From the NCBI RefSeq assembly GCF_002335745.1, contig NZ_NIST01000001.1:2328039-2392038 (forward strand): a stretch of 64,000 bases of DNA, in the 5' to 3' direction. The DNA comes from Evansella halocellulosilytica (lineage in GTDB: Bacteria > Bacillota > Bacilli > Bacillales > Salisediminibacteriaceae). Every line of letters begins with the position of its first letter. The stretch's first letter is position 1. Positions 44,693 through 53,683 of the stretch are shown here, piece after piece. Under the pieces are notes generated by a model, which worked only from the letters and a program-made list of their open reading frames with translations, had not been told where the DNA came from and made no database searches. A program made the translations under genes and the position numbers.

Positions 44693-46312
44693 ATGTTATT
44701 AATTGAAGCAAAAAATATAGAAAAAAGTTATGGTGACAGGACGATTATTCAAGCTGAGCATTTGCAAGTGTATGACCGTGAACGTATCGGTGTAGTTGGA
44801 AAAAATGGAGAAGGGAAATCGACCTTATTAAAAATACTCGTTCAAGAACTTGAACCAGATCAAGGGGAGGTTCAGTCTTATTGTTCAATGTCGTATATCC
44901 CTCAACTTGAAGATGGAGAAGTAAATCCGATAAGTAAGAAGGCGAAAAATCAATGGCACATACCTGATCGAGATAAAACATCTTTAAGCGGAGGAGAAGA
45001 GACGAGAATGAAAATTGCAGCGGCATTCTCCACAGACGCTAAACTAATTGTAGCTGATGAGCCGACAAGTCACTTGGATATTCAAGGTGTAGAAAAGATT
45101 GAAGAGGAAATGAAGACATTTTCTGGAGCAATCGTGATGATCTCTCATGACCGTGAACTTCTTAATGAAGTATGTACGTCGATTTGGGAAGTCGACAATG
45201 GCAGCATCAATTGCTTTCAAGGAAATTACGATGCATATGTAGAACAGAAGGAACATGTAAAGGAACGACAAGTTTTTGAATATGAGCAATATATTAAAGA
45301 AAAAAGAAGGCTTGAAGAAGCTGCTGTTGAAAAAGAGAGGAAATCGAGTTCATTAAAAAAAGCACCTAGCAGAATGGGGAATTCTGAAGCTAGACTGCAC
45401 AAGCGCAGTGTAGGTACCAAAAAAGCTAAACTAGATAAAAATGCAAAAGCGATTCAAGCAAGAATTGATCAACTTGAAAAAAAGGAAAAACCAACCGATG
45501 AAAAGAAAATTACCTTTGATGTACTTTCTCATAATCAAATCCACAGCAAAGTCGTTTTATCTTTCGATCACTTGGCTGTGCAAGTAGGAAAAAAATTATT
45601 ATTTGAAAAATTTACAGGTATGATTAAACCAGGAGCACGGGTAGCGGTTTTAGGAAAAAATGGGTCAGGGAAATCAACATTGTTAAACATAATTGCAAAT
45701 GAAAACAATGACAACATCACTATTGCAAAGCCTGTAAAGCTCGGATATTTCCATCAAAAGCTTGAAAACTTAGATGAAAATAAGTCGATTTTAGAAAACA
45801 TCCTAACATCAAGTCCACATTCAGAACAATTTGTACGTACAGTATTATCAAGGCTGAATTTTAAAAGGGATGATGTCAATAAAAAAGTTATGATGTTAAG
45901 CGGAGGAGAAAGAGTAAAAACTGCATTAGCAAAAGTATTTTTAGGTAAATATAATGTTCTATTGCTTGATGAACCGACAAATTATTTAGACCTCTCAACA
46001 AAGGATGCATTGCAAACGGTTTTAGAAGCCTTTCCTGGAACGGTTATATTTGTTAGCCATGACCGCTACTTCATAAAAAATTTAGCGACTCACTTTCTAC
46101 AAATCGAAAAAGGAACAGCTGTATTAAATGAAAACGTCTCGGAAGAACAGGAACAAACTGATTTTCATGAGGAGAAAGTAGATAAAATGAAGCTTGATTT
46201 AGAGATTACAGAAACAATTAGTAAACTATCGCTTGCAGTAACTGACGATGAAAAACAGAGGCTGGAGTTAAAATATAGAGAGTTGTTAAATATGAAGAAA
46301 AAACTGAATTAA
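44693..46312 (+). CDS. ABC-F ribosomal protection protein, VmlR/Vga type
   Basis: A 539-residue ABC-F protein. The first ATPase domain is short as in antibiotic-resistance members: GKNGEGKST near residue 37, LSGGEETRM near 99, VADEPTSHLD near 120. The linker (about 185-270) is long and basic, with SSSLKKAPSRMGNSEARLHKRS near 220, the ribosome-reaching arm. The second domain has GKNGSGKST, LSGGERVKT and LLLDEPTNYLD. Similar proteins (VmlR, Vga, MsrC groups) eject lincosamides, streptogramins A and pleuromutilins. The attenuator-like leader with a terminator at the start codon supports drug-induced expression. Drug range cannot be read from sequence. Confidence 0.85.
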   Translation: MLLIEAKNIEKSYGDRTIIQAEHLQVYDRERIGVVGKNGEGKSTLLKILVQELEPDQGEVQSYCSMSYIPQLEDGEVNPISKKAKNQWHIPDRDKTSLSGGEETRMKIAAAFSTDAKLIVADEPTSHLDIQGVEKIEEEMKTFSGAIVMISHDRELLNEVCTSIWEVDNGSINCFQGNYDAYVEQKEHVKERQVFEYEQYIKEKRRLEEAAVEKERKSSSLKKAPSRMGNSEARLHKRSVGTKKAKLDKNAKAIQARIDQLEKKEKPTDEKKITFDVLSHNQIHSKVVLSFDHLAVQVGKKLLFEKFTGMIKPGARVAVLGKNGSGKSTLLNIIANENNDNITIAKPVKLGYFHQKLENLDENKSILENILTSSPHSEQFVRTVLSRLNFKRDDVNKKVMMLSGGERVKTALAKVFLGKYNVLLLDEPTNYLDLSTKDALQTVLEAFPGTVIFVSHDRYFIKNLATHFLQIEKGTAVLNENVSEEQEQTDFHEEKVDKMKLDLEITETISKLSLAVTDDEKQRLELKYRELLNMKKKLN

Positions 46313-46395
46313 ACATACAATATCATACATTGTTATCGCAATATATTACAGAATTTGTTAGAATTTAGTTTAAGATGGATCGTCTTAGGAGTTCG

Positions 46396-46416
46396 CATCA
46401 CAATGTCAATGTGATG
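46396..46416. other. Short dyad upstream of MOSC gene
   Basis: CATCACAATGTCAATGTGATG, near-perfect palindrome 100 bp before the MOSC gene. It could be an operator; the regulator is unknown. Confidence 0.35.
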
Positions 46417-46518
46417 AGTGATGACAAATATCCCCAAAAATAACATCAACATGACGAATTTTAAATAAGAATTTCCCAAATAATGTTGGCTTGATAACGT
46501 AGAGAGGGGCAATGTGAG

Positions 46519-47205
46519 ATGAAGCGGTTAAAAGCAAACTTGATCTCAGTTAATGTCGGTCATCCTAAAATGTTAACAGGACTTGACGGAACAGTCATTT
46601 CATCAATCGATAAAACAGCAGTTGATGAAGATTTATATTTATCTAAGCATAATTTAGCTGGTGACCAGCAAGCCGATTTAAAGCATCATGGCGGAGAGGA
46701 TAAAGCATTATGTGTCTATCCGTTTGATCATTATTTATTTTGGGAAAAAGAATTAAATCGGAAATTGGCACCAGGAGCATTTGGCGAAAATTTGACGGTA
46801 AAAGGATTGACAGAGGATACAGTATATATTGGTGATGTTTTCCAATGGGGGGAAGCACAAGTACAAGTTTGTCAGCCAAGAATACCATGTCATAAATTAG
46901 CAAAAAAATTAAAATCAAAAGACATTCCGAACAAAGTCATAGAGACTGGGTATACAGGGTACTATATGCGCGTTTTAAAAGAAGGTGTAGTCTCGGTAAC
47001 GAGTCCATTGCAGTTTATAAAGCGTTTTTCAGAAGTATCTATTGAAAATGTAAGTGAAATATACTTTCATGACCGTTTAAATCAAGGAGCAATAAAAGAA
47101 ATTATATGTATACCTGAGTTAGCTTCAAAATGGAGAGAAATGATGGAGAAACAACTAGAGAAGGCAGAGAGTAAACAAAATAAAGTGGATAAAGAAAGAG
47201 CTTGA
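46519..47205 (+). CDS. MOSC domain protein
   Basis: A 228-residue protein with a MOSC (molybdenum cofactor sulfurase C-terminal) domain over about residues 35-165. Key features: HGGEDKALCVYPFDHYLFWEKEL near 60, APGAFGENLTVKGLTEDTVYIGD near 83, and the conserved cysteine in QVCQPRIPCHKLAKKL near 120. Stand-alone MOSC proteins of the YiiM/YflK type are linked to molybdenum-dependent reduction of N-hydroxylated bases. A C-terminal helical extension ends the protein. ATG 46519 follows GAGAGGGG. The stop codon lies inside a terminator. Confidence 0.88.
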   Translation: MKRLKANLISVNVGHPKMLTGLDGTVISSIDKTAVDEDLYLSKHNLAGDQQADLKHHGGEDKALCVYPFDHYLFWEKELNRKLAPGAFGENLTVKGLTEDTVYIGDVFQWGEAQVQVCQPRIPCHKLAKKLKSKDIPNKVIETGYTGYYMRVLKEGVVSVTSPLQFIKRFSEVSIENVSEIYFHDRLNQGAIKEIICIPELASKWREMMEKQLEKAESKQNKVDKERA

Positions 47206-47230
47206 GTTATTGATTCAAGCTCTTTTTCTT
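47195..47230 (+). terminator. Terminator overlapping MOSC gene stop
   Basis: AAAGAGCTTGA and TCAAGCTCTTT are perfectly complementary and followed by TTTCTTTC. The TGA stop forms part of the first arm. Confidence 0.85.
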
Positions 47231-47558
47231 TCGTTTTAAGTGGTAAAATATCCTAAATCGAGATTATTAAGATAGAAATGAAGTTTTATAGGAGTTATGC
47301 TAAGAATGGTAGGCATTGCTAAAAATCCACGGACTTCTTCACTATCTTACTTTACATGTCATTTTTTCGTTATAGAAGAAGAGCTGGTAAAGGTTCTCGT
47401 TAATTTTAGAAAAGATGATGATAAAAAACAGTTTCCAGCGATGAACAAAAAGAGCTTGAACGAAATAATGTTTGCATGTGTGTATGTTGTTGCAGGAATT
47501 TAACGCTTTATCATGAATTAGTTTTAAAATGACTTCATGGAGGGAGAAGGAGGATCTT

Positions 47559-47861
47559 ATGAATCGAAAAACTCCATTTGACATTGATGATCCCAGGTTT
47601 CAAGTTGCCAATCGCGAAGCACTTGCTGGAGTCGCACTTGTCCTATTTAATTTTATATGGTGGTACGGATTTGCTTACGGTCTAGGCTCTAAGCCTGTAG
47701 AGGAATATACGTATATACTCGGTCTTCCAGCATGGTTTTTTTACAGCTGTGTCGTTGGATTTATTGTAATGGCCATCCTCATCGTTATTTTAGTAAATGG
47801 TTTTTTCAAGGAAGTGTCGTTTGAAGACAAGCCCGAAAAAGAACGGGGGCGTAAAGAGTGA
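47559..47861 (+). CDS. yhdT: YhdT family protein, PanF partner (DUF997)
   Basis: A 100-residue membrane protein with two spans: LAGVALVLFNFIWWYGFAYGLG (about 22-43) and the later PAWFFYSCVVGFIVMAILIVILV (about 58-80). The NFIWWYGFAY core is the signature of DUF997/YhdT. In many bacteria yhdT precedes panF, as here, where the stop overlaps the panF GTG by four bases. Its exact role beside the symporter is unproven. ATG 47559 with AAGGAGGAT is preferred over an upstream start at 47529. Confidence 0.9.
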   Translation: MNRKTPFDIDDPRFQVANREALAGVALVLFNFIWWYGFAYGLGSKPVEEYTYILGLPAWFFYSCVVGFIVMAILIVILVNGFFKEVSFEDKPEKERGRKE

Positions 47862-49309
47862 ATACCCCTGTATTAGTTTCTTTAATCATTTTTGTCATCA
47901 TCATTTTTATCATTGGTTTATGGTCAGCTCGAAATGCGAACAGGCAAGGGAGCGGATTTTTACAAGAGTATTTTCTAGGGAGCCGTGAATTAGGCGGGTT
48001 CTTATTGGCGATGACAATGGTCGCTACATATGGGAGTGCGAGCAGCTTTCTTGGCGGTCCTGGTACAGCTTACGTACATGGACTAGGCTGGGTGCTGCTT
48101 GCAATGTCTCAAGTCGCAACTGGTTATTTCGTGTTGCTCGTCCTAGGGAAGAAGTTTGCAATCATGGCGAGGAAATATGAAGCAGTTACGCTAGTTGATT
48201 TTTTACGTAAACGATATGAAAGTAAGGCGGTCGTATTAATCTCCGCATTTAGTATCATTATTTTTCTTTTTTCTGCAATGGCTGCTCAGTGGGTCGGTGG
48301 AGCAAGACTCATTGAATCGCTGACAGGTCTTACATACACGTCTGCCTTATTTATTTTTGCAGTTGCAGTACTCATTTATGTGATTATTGGCGGATTTAGA
48401 GCGGTCGTTATGACTGATATGGTACAAGGTGTTGTCATGGTCATTGGAACTCTTGTTATTTTAATCGGGACAATCATTGCAGGCGGCGGTATTACGAACA
48501 TTATGAACGATCTTATTGCAGAAAATCCAAATTTAGTCACCCCTTATGGTCACGATGGCAGTTTAACTCCAGCATATGTTTCTTCATTTTGGATTTTAGT
48601 CGGGGTTGGCGTCATTGCACTTCCTCAAGTAGCAGTTAGAGCCATGTCTTATAAAAATGCGAAGGCAATGCACCGTGCTCTTATTGTTGGTACGATTGTC
48701 GTTGGGTTTATTATGTTGGGAATGCATTTAATCGGTGTTTTTGCTAGACCGATTATTCCTGGCCTAGAAGTGCCAGATCAAGTTATGCCACTCATTGCAA
48801 TGGAAGTATTACCACCGTGGCTCGCCGGTTTTGTTTTAGCAGCACCGCTGGCTGCAATCATGAGCACTGTTGATTCATTACTATTATTAGTTAGTTCAAC
48901 GGTTGTTAAAGATGTTTATTTAAATTATATCAAGCCCGATGCAACGGTAAAAAAGGTGAAACAAATTTCATTTGGAGTGACAGCTACTTTAGGAATTATT
49001 GTTTTTGCTCTCGCACTAAGCCCTCCTGACTTATTAATATGGCTGAACTTATTTGCATTTGGCGGGTTGGAAGCAGCATTTATTTGGCCAATTATTTTCG
49101 GTCTCTACTGGAAGGGGGCAAACAAATGGGGGGCACTTTCATCAATGATTGTCGGTGTCTCTTCATATATGATGATTCATCAGTTTTGGCCAGATCCATT
49201 CGGTATGCACTCAGTGGTTTTACCAGTAGCTTTCTCATTTATTGCATTTGTTTTTGGATCACTTTTAGCAGGCAAGAAATCGAATGTTGAGTGGAGTGAA
49301 AAAATATAA
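47858..49309 (+). CDS. panF: Sodium/pantothenate symporter
   Basis: A 483-residue sodium:solute symporter with about 13 spans. Family blocks: YFLGSRELGGFLLAMTMVATYGSASSFLGGPGTAY near residues 31-65, and the SSF signature region VIIGGFRAVVMTDMVQGVVM near 178-197. Further blocks are GVIALPQVAVRAMSYKNAKAMHRALI near 250 and LAAPLAAIMSTVDSLLLLVSSTVVKDVY near 325. The GS-ASSFLGGPG pattern matches PanF, which imports the vitamin B5 precursor of CoA with Na+. GTG 47858 overlaps the yhdT stop, a coupled pair. The small pyrophosphohydrolase gene follows after 17 bp. Confidence 0.93.
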   Translation: MNTPVLVSLIIFVIIIFIIGLWSARNANRQGSGFLQEYFLGSRELGGFLLAMTMVATYGSASSFLGGPGTAYVHGLGWVLLAMSQVATGYFVLLVLGKKFAIMARKYEAVTLVDFLRKRYESKAVVLISAFSIIIFLFSAMAAQWVGGARLIESLTGLTYTSALFIFAVAVLIYVIIGGFRAVVMTDMVQGVVMVIGTLVILIGTIIAGGGITNIMNDLIAENPNLVTPYGHDGSLTPAYVSSFWILVGVGVIALPQVAVRAMSYKNAKAMHRALIVGTIVVGFIMLGMHLIGVFARPIIPGLEVPDQVMPLIAMEVLPPWLAGFVLAAPLAAIMSTVDSLLLLVSSTVVKDVYLNYIKPDATVKKVKQISFGVTATLGIIVFALALSPPDLLIWLNLFAFGGLEAAFIWPIIFGLYWKGANKWGALSSMIVGVSSYMMIHQFWPDPFGMHSVVLPVAFSFIAFVFGSLLAGKKSNVEWSEKI

Positions 49310-49326
49310 TTGTGGGGTGTGGATGA

Positions 49327-49653
49327 ATGCCAATTTACAATAAGCTCGTTCGAGACCGAATACCTGAAATCATTAAAAACAATGGAAAGAAATATGAAAT
49401 GAGAAGGTTGGATCATGGGGAATTTGAAAGAGAGGCAAAAATTAAACTGAAGGAGGAGCTTGAAGAATTTTATGAGGCAGAAAATGCAGAACAAGCAATT
49501 GAAGAATTAGCAGACCTTTTGGAATTAATCTATTGCATCAGTGATCACTATGGGTATTCAAGGGCAGAATTAGAGACGATTAGGCAGGAAAAAGCACAAC
49601 GAAGAGGGTCTTTCCAAGAGCATTTGTTTTTAGAAAAAGTAGTGGATGAATAG
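49327..49653 (+). CDS. MazG-like / PRA-PH family pyrophosphohydrolase
   Basis: A 108-residue all-alpha NTP pyrophosphohydrolase. It begins YNKLVRDRIPEIIKNNGK, a block found in the phosphoribosyl-ATP pyrophosphohydrolase-like small proteins of Bacillus. It carries the metal-binding EExxE...ExxD pattern in LKEELEEFYEAENAEQAIEELADLLELIYCI near residues 44-74. Likely hydrolyses a non-canonical or excess nucleotide to NMP and PPi; the substrate is unknown. It is the last gene of the yhdT-panF unit or has its own promoter. No link to pantothenate import is evident. Confidence 0.85.
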   Translation: MPIYNKLVRDRIPEIIKNNGKKYEMRRLDHGEFEREAKIKLKEELEEFYEAENAEQAIEELADLLELIYCISDHYGYSRAELETIRQEKAQRRGSFQEHLFLEKVVDE

Positions 49654-50038
49654 GCAGTTAGTTATAAGAGTAGATACTTTTACGTAATTTAGTTATATTT
49701 ACCAAGTGCTAACTTTCATTTATAATGAAACTTTCCTAAAATCATAGTGAAAATTCGACATAAACATACAAAGATTTTTCGGAGGAAAGTTATAGTCATG
49801 CTCAAGTCATCATCTATAAATACCGCTGTTATAATGATATTTTACTTTCGACAAATACTCGAAATAATAATCGAATTGTGATAGGAAAATTTTCATCTTC
49901 TATGAAAAAAATTTTCCTGGGGAAAAGGATTTAATTCATAAGTCTTATTGTTTAACATAAGAGTGAGAGCATCATAAATCATTAAAAACAGCTATTTACT
50001 ATCAAGAAATACAGTAGAATTAACGGTGGTGGAATGAA
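49654..50038. other. Intergenic region with possible 27-aa ORF
   Basis: 385 bp. A 27-codon frame (49798-49881, MLKSSSINTAVIMIFYF start) has GGAGG 12 bases upstream. It is followed at once by a hairpin (49884-49917: GGAAAATTTTCAT / ATGAAAAAAATTTTCC). It lies upstream of an HTH-TPR regulator. Whether it is a gene is unproven. Confidence 0.35.
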
Positions 50039-51319
50039 ATGCTGGGCAAAGTGTTAAAGTATAATCGAATTAAACAGCAGAAGAAACAGGAAGAAGTGTG
50101 TGAAGGAATTTGTTCCATCTCGTACTATAGTAAAATTGAAAACGACCAAATTGAGCCGAGTGCAGAACTCGTCTACAAGTTGATGGACCGACTTAATATC
50201 GATGAAGGAAAGTTAAAAAATCAAGATGAAAATAAAGTAAAGGACGAACTTATTAAGTGGGGCGAAGCTCTAGTAGAGAAGGATAAAGATGAGGCTTATG
50301 AGCTGTACTTCCACTTACAAGAAAAAATCGGTTTTGTTAAAGAGGAAAAAATCTCTCTGTTGTATAAAATCTTTTATTCCCGTTACTGCTGTTTGAATGA
50401 AGATTTTGCGACAGCGAAAGAGATGATGGAAAAAATCGAACATGATGTTTACCGGGTAAATGATGTAGAGCTCTATTTTTATTTTTATAAATGCCAAGTT
50501 GGATATTTAGATTATCACGGTAATTATGCGAAAGCGAAAGAAGCAATTGAAACAGCGGAAAAATATATTAATTATGCGATACACCCGCAAATTCAAATAA
50601 CTGACTTATATTTTATGGCTGGGCTCTTTAGCTATCGAATGCATAATGACACTGTTGGAATTTATTATATGAAAAAGGCTTTACAAGGATTTGAATCTAT
50701 TTATAATTATACTCGATCTGCGGAATGTCATATAACAATGGGGTTATGCTATAGAAACTTAAAGCAAGGAGAGGAAGCAAAGCAACATTACAGCTATGCA
50801 AACAAAATTGCTAAGCAAATTAAAGATGAGTCATTACAAGCTAGTGTGTTGCACAATACTGCTCAGTTATATCAAGGATTAAATGATCCATTTAAAGCAA
50901 TTCAATTTTTTCAAATGAGTTATCGTTTAAGAAATGGTGAGGAAAGACTCGTTTCAATTTCTGGAATGCTTGATGAATTTTATAAATTAGGACACGAACA
51001 AGAAATGTTAACGTGGATTGAACATGGTTTTGAAATTATTGACGATGTGAAGAGTAAACGTCAATTAGATGGATTGGAAACAGTATTCTATTATAGATAT
51101 TTATTTTATCGCGTCTTGATCGATCCGAAGTATAAAAAGGACTTTGAAAAGGTTATGACCGAAATTATCATACCTTATTTTGAAGACAAGGAAAGGCCAG
51201 CGCATGTAGCCTATTTTGCTGAAAAAACAGCAGAATACTTTGAGGAAAAAGAAGACTTTACTAATGCTACTGTATATTACAAAAAAGCTTACAAATCACT
51301 ATATACCATTGTTTATTAA
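50039..51319 (+). CDS. HTH-TPR regulator (RRNPP-like)
   Basis: A 426-residue protein with an N-terminal Xre-type HTH (about residues 5-60: VLKYNRIKQQKKQEEVCEGICSISYYSKIENDQIEPSAELVYKLMDRL). Tetratricopeptide-type helices run to the end, for example AKAKEAIETAEKYINYA, TMGLCYRNLKQGEEAKQHY and NATVYYKKAYKSLY. The arrangement is that of NprR, PlcR and other RRNPP quorum-sensing regulators, whose TPRs bind short signalling peptides. Cognate peptide genes usually lie just downstream, but none is visible here. Neighbours (panF, hutG convergent) do not reveal targets. ATG 50039 follows GGTGG. Confidence 0.85.
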   Translation: MLGKVLKYNRIKQQKKQEEVCEGICSISYYSKIENDQIEPSAELVYKLMDRLNIDEGKLKNQDENKVKDELIKWGEALVEKDKDEAYELYFHLQEKIGFVKEEKISLLYKIFYSRYCCLNEDFATAKEMMEKIEHDVYRVNDVELYFYFYKCQVGYLDYHGNYAKAKEAIETAEKYINYAIHPQIQITDLYFMAGLFSYRMHNDTVGIYYMKKALQGFESIYNYTRSAECHITMGLCYRNLKQGEEAKQHYSYANKIAKQIKDESLQASVLHNTAQLYQGLNDPFKAIQFFQMSYRLRNGEERLVSISGMLDEFYKLGHEQEMLTWIEHGFEIIDDVKSKRQLDGLETVFYYRYLFYRVLIDPKYKKDFEKVMTEIIIPYFEDKERPAHVAYFAEKTAEYFEEKEDFTNATVYYKKAYKSLYTIVY

Positions 51320-51365
51320 TTGTGATACTAAAAATCCTTGGCACTCATAATGCTATTATTACGGT

Positions 51366-51410
51366 GACCTGCCCACTATCTACAAGACAGAGGGCAGGTC
51401 CTGTTTAATT
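51366..51410. terminator. Bidirectional terminator
   Basis: GACCTGCCC and GGGCAGGTC with a 17-nt loop, T-rich on the plus side, between the convergent HTH-TPR gene and hutG. Confidence 0.8.
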
Positions 51411-51421
51411 TTTATTTGTAT

Positions 51422-52414
51422 CTAAAAACTTGATTCTCTTAATGCTACACCCGTTAAGAAGCTTAGAAATACATGAGTCCCTGTTTTGACCGTTATGTCA
51501 GCAAGATCTTTCTTAGGATCTAAACAGACAATGTCCATCGCTTCAACTTTCGAGTGAGTACCAATAAGAGTTGCTGCCTCAAATAACTCATCAGATCTCA
51601 TTCCGCCAGGGGTTGTTGCAGGAACTCCAGGAGCATATGACATATCGAGAACATCCATATCACATGTAAAGTAAATGAAATCTACTTTTTTACTTAGCTC
51701 ATTCAAAGCTTTTTCAACCGCGTTATTTACTCCTTGCCTTCTTGCCTCGCGCATCGTCGTGTATTGAACGCCATTTGCATCAGCGTATTCTTTTAAATCT
51801 TTTGTGTTAAAAAAGCCATGAAGGCCGATATTATGGACATTCGATCCTTTTATGATGCCATTTTCAATTAAATATCGAATCGGTGTACCATTTGCTGGTC
51901 CAAGCTCATTCGGGTCCCGCAAATCAAAGTGTGTATCAAGCTGAATAATGCCGATTTCCTTTGTCTGATCCGCTTGCCGAATTCCCTTAATCGTCATCGC
52001 GGTAATTGAATGATCACCGCCAACCGCAATTTGAACAGAGGGTGAGTGCTTGATCTGAATATCTGTTACTGCTTCAACGATATGTTCATGACACATGTCA
52101 ACATTTGTTACGTGCTGTTTCGTGTCTCCTAGGTCGATGACGTTTAAGTCAGATAAATCAAGGTCATAATCAAGATTATATGTTGTGAATCCTTTCCATG
52201 ATCTGCGAAATGCTTCAGGAAACTCAGAAGCCGCAGATGCGCTAATTGACGAACGGGAAAGAGGGATACCAAACAGTAAGATATCAGCTTCGGAAATCTC
52301 TTTTCCTGTAACGTGCTGAACCGGATTAATCCATTCGTGCACCTTCTCAATTTGCCCTCCAGTTTTGGACCACGTAAACGTAGGAGGAACTAACCCTTTA
52401 TACGTGTTACTCAT
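51422..52414 (-). CDS. hutG: Formimidoylglutamase
   Basis: A 330-residue arginase-family metalloenzyme, the last step of this histidine degradation route: formiminoglutamate to glutamate and formamide. The manganese sites are visible: GGDHSITAM near residue 130, QLDTHFDLRDPNELG near 155, and FTCDMDVLDMSYAPGVPATTPGG near 245. Start ATG 52414 overlaps the hutI stop by eight bases, so it is translationally coupled; the frame extends to 52447 but without a ribosome site. It is last in hutU-hutI-hutG and ends in a bidirectional terminator. Confidence 0.95.
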   Translation of the reverse strand: MSNTYKGLVPPTFTWSKTGGQIEKVHEWINPVQHVTGKEISEADILLFGIPLSRSSISASAASEFPEAFRRSWKGFTTYNLDYDLDLSDLNVIDLGDTKQHVTNVDMCHEHIVEAVTDIQIKHSPSVQIAVGGDHSITAMTIKGIRQADQTKEIGIIQLDTHFDLRDPNELGPANGTPIRYLIENGIIKGSNVHNIGLHGFFNTKDLKEYADANGVQYTTMREARRQGVNNAVEKALNELSKKVDFIYFTCDMDVLDMSYAPGVPATTPGGMRSDELFEAATLIGTHSKVEAMDIVCLDPKKDLADITVKTGTHVFLSFLTGVALRESSF

Positions 52415-53681
52415 TGTGACCACTCTTAGAAAAAATGACTTTGCCATTTTTTACGACTGTTTCGGTATGGTTAACACCGTAATGATAAGTAAACTGCATA
52501 TAGTTAGGGATATCCCAAATGACGACGTCTGCTTTTTTCCCAGACTCGAGACTTCCGACTTTATCGCCTCTTTTAATCGCATGTGCTGCATTAATGGTCG
52601 CAGCGGTAATCGATTCTGCAGGTGTCATTCCCATTTTCAAGCTTGCTAAGTTGATCATAAAGGGCATTGAGACACTTGGCGATGACCCTGGGTTACAATC
52701 TGTTGAAAGGGCAACAGGTACACCAGCATCAATCGCTTTTCTGCCATCAGCAGCATCTGTCATTAAGAAAAAGGCTGTCCCTGGAAGTAATACAGCGACC
52801 ACTCCTTTTTCAGCCATCATGTCCAAACCTCGGTCTGACACTCGTAAGAGGTGATCCGCAGATACAGCACCGACTTCAGCAGCTAATTCTGCTCCTTCAT
52901 AAGGTTCTATTTCATCAGCATGAATCTTCGGTAATAGTCCATGGGCTTTACCCGCTTCTAATATTTTACGAGACTGTTCAGGCGTATAAACACCGCGTTC
53001 ACAAAAAACATCATTAAATTCCGCAAGCCCTGAATCAGCAACTTTCGGGATCATTTCATGACAAACAAGGTCAACGAACTCATCAGGCTTTTCCTTATAT
53101 TCTTGCGGAATGACGTGGGCACCCATGAATGTATGGACAATATCGAGCGGGTGGTCTTGATTAAGTTGATGGGCGACTTCAAGCTGTCTTTTTTCGACAT
53201 CCCAATCCATTCCGTAACCACTTTTCGCCTCAACAGTCGTCACTCCGTGTTCGACGAATTGATTAAGACGACGTAAGCTTTGTTTATACATCACTTCAAA
53301 AGAAGCTTTTCTTGTTGCACGCGTTGTCGCATGAATACCACCGCCTTCCTCCATGATTTTCATGTAAGAAGCACCTTGCAGTCGCATATTATATTCATTT
53401 TCCCTGCTGCCGGCAAAAACGAGATGGGTATGGGGATCAACGAGTCCAGGAGCAACAACCTTCCCTTTTGCATCAATGACTTTGGCCTTTGCAATCTCTG
53501 CAGCATACGCTTCCTCAAGCTTAGTCGTCTCATCGACAGCAAGAATTTCATCATCTTTTATTAAGATCGCCCCATTTTGAATGACACTTAATGAGTTCAT
53601 TTGTTTCTTTGTAGCCGGACTGTTGGAAAAACCTTTAATTGTAAGTAATTCATTTGCATTTTTTATATAAAGGTAGCTCAT
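52407..53681 (-). CDS. hutI: Imidazolonepropionase
   Basis: A 424-residue amidohydrolase opening the imidazolone ring to formiminoglutamate, step three of histidine breakdown. Metal and substrate motifs: VVAPGLVDPHTHLVFAGSRENEY near residue 74, GVTTVEAKSGYGMDWDVEKR near 140, HTFMGAHVIPQEYK near 180, and LPKIHADEIEPYEGAELAAEVGAVSADHLL near 245. LSTDCNPGSSP gives the late Asp. It starts two bases past the hutU stop and overlaps hutG by eight, so the three are tightly coupled. Confidence 0.97.
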   Translation of the reverse strand: MSYLYIKNANELLTIKGFSNSPATKKQMNSLSVIQNGAILIKDDEILAVDETTKLEEAYAAEIAKAKVIDAKGKVVAPGLVDPHTHLVFAGSRENEYNMRLQGASYMKIMEEGGGIHATTRATRKASFEVMYKQSLRRLNQFVEHGVTTVEAKSGYGMDWDVEKRQLEVAHQLNQDHPLDIVHTFMGAHVIPQEYKEKPDEFVDLVCHEMIPKVADSGLAEFNDVFCERGVYTPEQSRKILEAGKAHGLLPKIHADEIEPYEGAELAAEVGAVSADHLLRVSDRGLDMMAEKGVVAVLLPGTAFFLMTDAADGRKAIDAGVPVALSTDCNPGSSPSVSMPFMINLASLKMGMTPAESITAATINAAHAIKRGDKVGSLESGKKADVVIWDIPNYMQFTYHYGVNHTETVVKNGKVIFSKSGHNE

Positions 53682-53683
53682 GA

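Noticed and set aside
44599-44706. 35-codon frame in the VmlR-type leader as a firm gene
   Set aside because: Three ATGs but no good ribosome site, and overlap with the ABC-F start. Mentioned only as part of the attenuator hypothesis.
47297-47503. 68-codon frame between the MOSC gene and yhdT
   Set aside because: AGGAG is too close to the first ATG and too far from the next, and the peptide has no recognisable features. It may be a decayed gene.
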